The notes beneath the pieces were generated by a model. That model saw nothing but the letters and a program-made list of their open reading frames with translations. It did not search any database and had not been told where the DNA came from. A stretch of DNA of 64,000 nucleotides from Antilocapra americana (lineage: Eukaryota > Chordata > Mammalia > Artiodactyla > Antilocapridae). The stretch spans positions 124,001 to 188,000 of the forward strand of contig ML661383.1 of the NCBI GenBank assembly GCA_007570785.1. The letters are read 5' to 3'. The position numbers and the translations under genes were made by a program. Shown here in pieces: positions 49,211 to 59,900 of the stretch; position 1 is the stretch's first letter; every line of letters begins with the position of its first letter.

Positions 49211-50965
49211 CTAATATTTAAAAGTTAAGGTTTCCTTCACAAACATGAAAGGAATCTTTTCTAAAGAGTTATCAAGAACATCCTAATGTAGGTAGGAACA
49301 GAGTTTTTAATTTCTCTATTTGTCTTCCCACTCAATCATTCATCAGTATTTCTTGACTGCCTCCTAGCTGTCTATGATCTGGGGAGAAACAAAAAATTTT
49401 CCCTTTCTTTATAGTCATTTTTTACACCTAGACCTCTGCTCCTTCATTTATCCCACTGACTTCTAGTTTGAAATTGCATTAACTGTGGAAAGCATGATGG
49501 CTAATCAATGACATATTGTTATTAAAATTCTTAAACAAAAGAATTACAATACAATAAACTATAAAACTCAACTACAATGAATCATATCTTCCTTTTAAGG
49601 ATTCTAATGTACTTCTGAATACTGTACTATCTTTGGTTTACCATGAATATATATATTTTAAGTATTAAATAAAATGTTTAGACTTGGATGGATTTTAATA
49701 GCCTCATTATGCTTATTTTCTAATAAAAATCTAAATAACATTGTCATCTGACTCAAATGTTTGTATTATAAATATTTATAACTGAATATTCTCAAGCTGG
49801 AATGCAAGCTGTTGAGATTTTCAAAACATAATATAAAAATTAGTTTCAACTATACCCTTACTGCTATAAATTCAATCCGGAACCAACTAATTTGAAGGAT
49901 ACAACCACCATAGGTTTTCCAAAAAGAACACATCCATTAGCTTCCTTTAATGCTTTTGCTGCTGCTTTTTCATTTGGAAGTCCAATGAAAGCTTGTCCTT
50001 TCATGCGACCTTCTTTCATCAAGCGTATATCAAACCTAGAAGTCAATGAAGAAAGAATATTTTGACTCAAAGAATGTCAAAGAATTCTGATGAAGTGAAT
50101 GGGAATGTGTTAAAATTCTGCTATTTCAGAATAAAAATGACTATACTATCTGATTACATTAGACTTCTAAAATTATATTTTATATTCTCTTTTAAAATTG
50201 TTTTCGTAAGTAGGTAATATAAGTTTGATGATGTTCTTATCATTTTTTAACTATCATAAAAGTATATGTGATTTAAAAAAATCATATTACTTACAACTAT
50301 AAAAGTAAATTAAGTTTTTCTCTCATCTCTCTTTTTTATAAGTTTTATGCAGCCAATTTAATACTATTTACTCAAGTGACAAAAACAACTATACAACCAA
50401 GAAAAAAAGGGTTGACAGAAACTATAGAAAAGTAACATGGAATTTCAGAGGAGAAAGGGACCTTATTGACACCTAGTGAAAATGCACCATTTTACAGATG
50501 ATGTGCACAGAGATTAATTCTTCATTGTTACACTGACAGCTAAAGTTAGGGCCAAAAACACAAACCAGATTTTGTATTCCAAGTTAGTCTATTACTCCCT
50601 AGTGTATTCACCTGTCAACATTTCAGGGGAGGAAACTATACTCTAAACTACTTAAAAAACAGACTATAATTTACAACTAAAGTACTGCCTAGCATTTAGT
50701 CTATGAGACTAGCAAAAGCATATAAAGAACTTTTAAGAATCAAAATGTGCAGTTAAATTTTTTTCTAAAAAATTCACAAGACTAGTCCCACAGGAAACAA
50801 TTATTAGCTTATCATTTTGATGTGTACAGTTTCTCAATACAGAATTATTTTTCCTCTCAAATGCTAATGAGAGGCAATAATGGAAATAGAAAGGATGCAT
50901 AAACATGGTGTGTACATATATATATACACACACACAGACACATATATACACACACACACATGAAT

Positions 50966-50997
<32 letters not shown>

Positions 50998-53900
50998 GTA
51001 AGTTGCTTCACTCATGTCTGACTCTGTGTGACCCATAGACGGCAGCCCACCAGGCTTTCCCATCCCTGAGATTCTCCAGGCAAGAACACTGGAATGGGTT
51101 GCCATTTCCTTCTCCAGTGCATTAAAGTGAAAAGTGAAAGTGAAGTTGCTCAGTTGTGTCCCTCCTAGCGACCCAATGGACTGCAGCCTACCAGGCTCCT
51201 CCATCCATGGGATTTTCCAGGCAAGAGTACTGGAGTGGGTTGCCATTGCCTTCTCTGCATATATATATAGACACACACAATAACACAATACATTTGTGTG
51301 TGACATACATACATTTATACACACACACACACACACAAATATATACATTTTTAAAATTTTTCCACTTATACAAAGGCAACAACAAGAACAAGGGTTAGTA
51401 TTTTGCACATCCAGCAAAATAAACTTTCGGTATCCTGATAAAAAGAGGTATCTGCCATTAATGAACATAAACGGACAATTTCAAAACACAGTGCATGCTT
51501 ATATAAAGAAGTACACTGCCCAGGTTAAGACTTTAAAAATATTAATTTTACACTAACAAGTGACTTCTCTAACTTCCATTCAAGAGTCTCCCTCCTTACA
51601 TTTTCTAACTTTTACTTCTAATTTATATGGCCAAGGTCATACATATTTTAGAGTTAACTAACTATAAAATTTCAAAGAATGAAATACTAACTTCAAACGT
51701 TAGCTTTTAAATCATTAACAATCATATCCTTCTCTTTTGCACTCATAAAACTGGAAGTCTTTCCAACTGAAAGAAGAGAAGCTACCACTACAGGAAGAAT
51801 CTAAAACACTTGGCTTTAGTACCATATACTCCTGGATCAGTCATTTAAACACTAGTTTTCAAAATCTAATCTTTGGACCAGCAGCTGTGGCATTCTCCAC
51901 GGGCTTTTTAGAAACACAAATTCACCCACCCTACCTCAGCTTAGAAAACCAGACATTCTAGGGATAGACCAAGGAAAAGGTTTTACTAAACTCTTAGGCA
52001 GGTTAAAGTTTGAGAACCATCACTTTAGGATTAGGGAAGAAGTCTAGAAATTATGATCAAGCCTGTTTCTATAAATGTCTTACTGGAACTCAGTCGTTAA
52101 TATTCATTTATGTATTATTTAAAGCTGCTTTCATGCTACAAAGACAAAACTGAGTAGTTGCAACAGACACTGTAATATTTTAATACAAAAATATTAAATT
52201 TTTACTGTCTGTTCATTTAAAAAGAAATTTGCTGAATCCTGATCTAGATGTCTATAAGATTAATTACACAACAGATACAAGCAATTTCTTCATATAATTT
52301 TAATCATTAAAGGGAGAGTGATATTTAAAAAGGGTTAATTTCTAACAGATTAAAAACAAAATGTAATTTGGGAATATACATGCCACTTACATTATCCGCT
52401 GTGTTTCTGATGAAAAGTCAACATATCTTCCAAAAATAAATTTAAGGTCCTAGAATTTCAACAAAGAAAAGACTAGTAAGGAAAACCAGGGGAAAACATG
52501 CAAAATAATAAAACCAATTTATAAATTTCAACTTACCTTTTCCTGAACATGTTTAGCTAAATTCTTTACATAAATTCTACAGTTTGGTTCACCAGGTTCG
52601 TAACTTCTAAAAACTGAAAGTGTTTCCATTTCTTACATAAAAACAAAGCAAGATAAGGATATAAAATTAAGACAGCTTCATTAATTTTTGAAGAAAAACT
52701 TTAACAGCATTCAACTATAGTTGCTAAATAGTCAAAATAAGCATTAAGAAAATGTTAAAATCATAGAAATTAATGACAATGTTACTAATGGTATAAAAAT
52801 ACCCATTAAAAATCTAAAGTGGTAAGTTAAAAAATTTCAGGCATCTAGAATAACTAAAATATATCCAATAGAATATTTTTATTTAAACCCTTTAAAGCTT
52901 AATTTTAAGATGAGTTACTTTATTTGAAAGACTGAAGCAAATAAAGATGCTACCAAACATCTGTGTTATTGTTCTGATTAAAGTCAATCTCCCTAAGTAT
53001 CAGACACCAATATATTCAAATGTAAAATAAATTACTCAAAATGTAACTATCAAGTATTTAAGACAAACTGTAGGTTCTGAATCTCTATGTAGCTACTTCT
53101 ATTTAGTCTCTGAAATGTGTTTCTGACAACTAGATGTTTAAGCAAAAATGCTATTTGGAAGTCTGTTTCCCATTATTATGAAAAAATTATAATGTATCAC
53201 ATGTCAATCTAAAACCCCTAAATATTTTAAGATATACTAAAATAGGAAAAATCTATTAGAAGTAAAAAACTATCATATTTGGATATAAAATTTATAAACA
53301 CAGGCTTTCAATTACCAAAGAGTTGAAACTGTAGTTTTAGACAAACAACTGCTTTGCATACATCTCAGACACAGTACTGTGATAGTCTATCAACTGTATC
53401 CTGAATACAGAATTCCAGACTGTTGGTCACACTGATTTAAGATGTCATATCAAAGTTTCAGAAATGAAAACATTCTTGCAAACAAATATACTCTGGGAAC
53501 ATTATATTGAGAGATACTTTCTTCCCTCTAAAGTATGAGCACTAAAAACCAAAAGTGATGATTAAAAACATTTAACTGAAGAGATGTCTTGAAGTACATG
53601 CTTTAGTTAAGGTAAATAACATAAAGAGCTTTATTTTGCTTCTGAAGGGCCAAAGAAATGTAAAATAGAAAGTTCTGGTTTATTTCATGAAATTACCTTC
53701 TCGAGAAATTCTGCCCTTTTCCAACTCCCTTCTAGAAATACATTCTGATGGCATTTCATCAGAGTCGTCTTTAATTTCCTCTGTGATGTTCAAATTTGGT
53801 TGGGGGACGATTTTTCCAAATCCTATATTAGATGCATCAGCTTCAGTAGCAGGTAAGTCTAAGAGTTAACATTGACATTAGCCATTAAAAATCTCCCCTT

Positions 53901-56900
53901 CACAATAGTTTTTCTTTTCCATTTTTAAGATATCTTCTAGCACTAAACCTCTTAGCTGTTTTTCTCAATGCTTTGAAACAGGGGTGAGCAAACTTTTTCT
54001 ATAAAGGTTGAAACAGTAAACATTCTAGGTTCTGCAGGCTATATGGTTTCTATCATGACTATTCACCTCTGCCACTTTAACATGAAATCATAAGACACTT
54101 CTATTTGAGGATACTAAAAAAGAAAAAAAAAATTCATCTATATACTTCTTCCCACCAAAAAAAAAAAAACGGTCAATACTAACAGTGGTCCTACAAGAGA
54201 TCAGGAAAAATATGTATTTGCACACTTACTCAACTAGGAAAATTAAAATCATTATAAAATTTTAATTCACAACATAGCAATATAATGAATTTCATTCAGA
54301 AAACATGAATTTTAGCTTTAGCCAAAGTAAAACTGATTTGGGGTAGAGGATTGGGAAAGACAGGATTACACATGCAGTAGAAAAATTCCCAGTTATAGTA
54401 CCTAAAAGGGCAAACATAACCTTAAAAAAGCTATGAAAATGATGCAAATAACATGTCCCATTTAGGATTTTAAAAGTTTCCTCCTAATGTAGAAAAACTA
54501 TTGTTCTAAGAGATCTCCTGTGGCCTGAAGGCATCAGTAAGAAAAGAACCTTTAAAACTGTTTTCATTGTTCATTCACCATTACTCTACATTGATGCAGA
54601 ATAGGATGAATGCCACACCCCTCAGTAAGGTCTAAGTCTTTGGGTAAATTATGTTTAAAAAATGGAAATTTGTGTCAAAGGGTGACTTGCCATCAAATAC
54701 AGACACTGAAACAGAAAAAAGAGCTATCTGTAAAGGCAATGTGTTCTCACTACCATCAGAAAGACAAGACTTAAAACTAGCTATTCATTCAATACATTTG
54801 CAATACTTACTAGAACGCTACCCTATATTCATACATGTGCTTAAAGATACATGCACAAAAATGTACATACCAGAATTTCCGTAATAATAAAAAAATGAAA
54901 ACCTCAACTTCTATCAATAGAGTTTGATGAAATATTGACATAACTATACTGTGGAGTGTGCTGCAGCCTCAAAAAGTAACCTATGATGACTATTTTTTTA
55001 AAAAAAGAAGAGAAAATAAAATGTTTATACACAAACATAGGATAAGATCTGGAAAGACTATATTCATATCAAATTATTAACAATGCTTATCTCTAAGTAG
55101 TCAGATAGGGAAAAGTGGGGTTTGAGGTGTTAACTTTTTAAAATTTCCCAGGCTTCTGTTCTGATTATATTTTCTATAGGCTGGTATTATTTCTAAAATT
55201 TAAAAATTAAAAGAATAGAAAAATGCCATTGTAGTATAATATCAAATTAATGTTTAAAATAAGCAGGAAAAAAATCTGTAATATCAATATATTATCTTTA
55301 AACTTAAGAATGGTATCTTGTTTAACAACCTTCTATGTCTTTTGGATTAAAAATAAATTGTATGAAATCTACAAAAATTTCAAAGCTTGTTTTCCTAACC
55401 AGTAATTCAACTATACTAATAAAACCACAGAGCATCCCACATTTAGTAAGCAAAGAAACACTTGTATTTTTTGTGTAAATAAACATCAGCAAAAACCAGA
55501 TTAAATTTCACCCTAGAGTTCATTACTAGTAAAAGGTAACACATTTAGCACCAATTTTAGTTTTATTTAAAAAGTTTAAAATGAATAGTATTCCATGACA
55601 CTAAGGAAGATGTAATTGCACATTTTAAATATTCTCACAAACACTAAAAACAGAAGCATATAAAATTTAATTCTAATACAAAAAACTGATTGAGAAAAAT
55701 TTTTACATAGCATGTTAAAGAACTAGAATATGGTTACCACAATTTTCTTCTTCAAAATTTTGTTGCTGTTCTACATCTTTCTTAAATCCAGCTTGCATGT
55801 CAGTAGATATATGGAATTCAATTTTTTTATTACCTACAGGTTGTGGTTGGTCAAATACATCCGAAGGTAACAACACTGGATGTAAATTGCTGTTTATAAA
55901 CAATCGTAGCATTACTTTCTAATTGCAAACAAAACTTTTGAGAAAAACATTATTTCATATTAACTTTAAATTTAAAAAGCTAACACTAATCAAACACACT
56001 AGAGGCACTGAACAAAGTAACTTACCTTTAATACTTCAAAAATCCTAACAACTATTCTCATATGGATACTATTAAATTATTAGTTTAGACAAGTAAGGAG
56101 TTTGAGGTTAAAGGATGTTAAATAATTGCACAAAGTCAGTAAATGACAGAGACAGAACTTTAGGACTATTGACTCTAAACATCAGGATATTGGCCAATAT
56201 GCAAAAAAGTTCATTCTATGTGTAATGTAAGCATTTTATGCACTGTATTCTATATACTATATATAATAAATCTATGCTGGCCAATGGAGTAGCCATAAGC
56301 CACATGTGGCTAATAAGCACCTGAAATCTTGCTTATGTTCTAATCTGTACTTATGTTCTAAGTACAAAATATACACCAGAGTTTGACAACTCTATGTGAA
56401 AAAAAAGAAATGTAAAACATTTCAATAATGCTTTATAGTAACTGCATTTTGAAGTAACAGTTCAGGTATAACTGGTTAAATAAAATACATTATTAAAATT
56501 AACTTAATCTTTTAATGTAGCCACTAGAAAATTTAATTGGTTCACATTAGCTGACCTTTGAACAATTCAAGAGGTTAGGGGCCTTGACCCCATAGCAGTC
56601 AAAAACCTTAATGTATATAACTTTGTCAACCTTCCATATCCATGGTTCCTCTGTATTCATGGATCCATATCCATGGACTTAACCAACCTCAGATCATGTA
56701 GTACTGTAGTATTTACTGAAAAAATCTGCATATAAAGTGGACCAACACAGTTAAAACCCATGTTGTTTAAGGGTCTACTACATTAGTTTTTAATTGTTCG
56801 GTGCTATTATAGAGATTAAAAACATGGGACTGTGGTGTCAAAACATACATACGTGGGAAATATGCATCATATTATGTACACTTAACATGAGAAAATAAAT

Positions 56901-59900
56901 CTAAAAAATCCAAAGATTAAAGACCCATTCCTTTAAAAATGTAAAAACGTCATTTTAACAAACTTTTCTCAATTTATGAAGTTACTTACAAGTTCAAAGG
57001 AAATTTACCTTGTAGAAAAGCTGAATAGAATTAAAACTGTAATTAATGGCAATTTTCATTGATTAAGATATTTAAGTATATAGAAATCCATGGCAAATAG
57101 GCTAATAATTTCTACCATAATTAAAAAAAAAACTTGTTAATGCAAAATGTCAGATAATCAGCCACAAGGGATAATACATTTCAAACAAAATACACAGTAA
57201 TAAACACTATTTCACTGGCAATTTCTCTATTCTAACACAAAGTTTAAGACATAGTGGGAAGTTAATTTATATCTAATAAAATTCTTTCATACTCATATCC
57301 CTGGTCCTATGAGGGCTATGAGTATGAAAGAATCACCCCACATCAGTATATTTCCTGAAAGCTTACTGTAAGATGATAAAATCTGAGAGAATTTTTTAAT
57401 TTTTTAGTGTCAGTGGTATTAAAACGGTTCCCTCAATGTATTCAAATATTGTAACATAACATTTAAGGCAGGTATCTTCATATCCTTCTAATTTTCCCTT
57501 TCATCATTTTTATTCCTACACACTAAACTGCCTTCCCTCTGGAAATGTACTTTTTTATTCAAATTGGATCTCTCTTCCCTGACTCATTTTTGCCTTTCTT
57601 CCTTCAAGCCCAGCTCAAACTGTCTCCCCTGTCTTAAAGTCTTTCCAGATTTCTTAACTGGCTGTGATCTCTCCTTTCTCACAATCTTTCATTCTTAGTT
57701 ACATCTTGGTATATCTTTAATATTATGATTGCTAATACAATAGTCATCTGTGAGTATGTTTTACCTGCCTGTAAGACTTAATTCATTGTTTGAAAAGGTA
57801 GCACTGAGCTTTGGAAGCATGCTCCAAACCCCACCATATTTAGCATAGAACTTATCACACATTTAATAAATATTTAAAGGTGGGTCCTGTGTGCTAATAA
57901 GCCATGTGAACTTTTACCTGGTAGGGTACTCTAAAGCAAAACAATGTTTGATATCAGGTAGTAAAGTTAGGAAAAACTAACAAACTTTCATATAAGCACA
58001 CTGGTGATGCCATTATCAAAACTGTCAGTACAGGAAGAGACAGCGATAATGAAGGTAAACTAATTTTGCTTTGAATAATACCTTAAGTGCATACAAGACA
58101 TTGAGTAGACAAACAGGAAACTGGAAATAAAGACTTTGGAACTCAGGAGTTTAAATCTAGTGATGGAGATTTGGAATCTATAAGCTACAACAGGTGAGTC
58201 ATAAAAATTAATGATATTAACAAGTCATAAAAATACATGAACAAAGCTGTGGTACATATACACAATGGAATATTACTCAGCATTAAAAAAAAATTCATTT
58301 GAATCAGTTCTACTCAGGTGGACCGAACTGGAGCCTATTATCCAGAGTGAAGTAAGCCAGAAGGAAAAACAACAATACAGTATACTAATGCATATTATGG
58401 AATTTAGAAAGATGGTAACGAGAACCCTGCATGCGAGACAGCAAAAGAAACGCAGATGTATAGAACAGAAGAGGGCAAGGGTGGGATGATATGGGAGAAT
58501 GGCATTGAAACATGTTAATTATCATATGTGAAATCAATTGCCAGCCCAGGGTTGATGCTCAGGGCTGGTGCACCGAGATGACCCAGGGAGAGGGAATCGG
58601 GAGGGAATCGGGGGTTCTGAGGGGGAATATGTATACCCATGGCGGTTTCATGTCAATGTATGGCAAAACCAACACAATAAAGTAAAGAAAATTTAAAAAA
58701 AAAAAAAAAAAAAAACACATGAACGGAAAACGATCACCGACAGGAATATATGGAATCCAATACTTAAAAAGCAAGTGAGTGAGTGAAAGTCACAAAAGAA
58801 AAAAGCAGGAAGAAAAAGAGGAAGAGACAGAATTAAGATGAGAAACAAAAAAACTAAAGGTGGACAATTTTGAAACCTGGAATAGTCAATAGTATCAAAC
58901 GCTGGTCAACTTGGAGAAAATTAGGGATACTTGTGAATTTGTCAAATAAGAAGTCACTGGTAAACCAAATGGGATGATAAAAGTCAGAATGAGAAATGAT
59001 TCCACTTAAGCAATCAAAGTATATAAAGAACCCTTATCATATAATCTAAAACAAAACTACCTGTGTGAAGCAGATGATGGTATATTCAACATATCCTTTA
59101 TTTTTCTCTTTTTTCTCACATGGCGCTGCTTTATTGGTTTTGGTCTTCTGGGCTGAAGATTTGCCAGTTCCATGAGTTTAGTCATTCTACATCAGCGGAA
59201 AGAAAAGTAAAAAAGATTTATGTAAAAGCCCAGTTATTTACCATTGTTTTTGTTAAGCTTAAATTTTTATTTGAGCTTATATACTGGCTTAAGTAGAATC
59301 TGTAAGTCATAATTTAAGATAGAATTCATTTGACAAAAGCTCAAGTTATGAATCTCCTTGATCAATTTCCATCTTAGCTAGAAGGAACTGGGAATTTACT
59401 TAATTGCAATTTGTCAAGTTTTAAAGATATGTTTTATTAAGAAAATCATCAGTTGCCCAAATAAATGACTGTACTTTGTGCCAAAAAGTTAAACAAGATA
59501 TACTAAATATAATCTATGTAACTTTACTGCTCTTTCCTTGACTGATATTCAACAGACCTTACAAACATAGAAAAATTATTTTGCTTCATATTCCAATTAT
59601 TAAAGAAAACCTAGACTTAAATACTTCCTTTAAAAATATTTTATGCATAATTGTTGGAAAGCATCCTTATATAAACAAGATAATTTACACTGTTCTCAAA
59701 AACAGAGTTTTCAAATACTATACTCTAAAGTAGCTTAATCAATCAAGGGGTGACAATTGATATTTTGTATATAACTTATCTCCATTATGATTATGAATAT
59801 TTAGAATAGATTTCGTCTACTTTCTTGGCTCTTCCACAGGATCAGATATAGTGTTCCACAAAGCAAGTTCCACAAAGCAAGTTCAAAACCATTAGTTCAA

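Noticed and set aside
49864..50070. RNPC3 exon G read through to a 68-codon product ending SFKLVGSGLNL
   Set aside because: Those residues lie after a perfect U12-type donor; the true C-terminus is in exon H at 49151-49210.
50733..51468. Tyr/Cys/Val-rich minus-strand frames
   Set aside because: Produced by TA/CA microsatellites and a BOV-A2 SINE.
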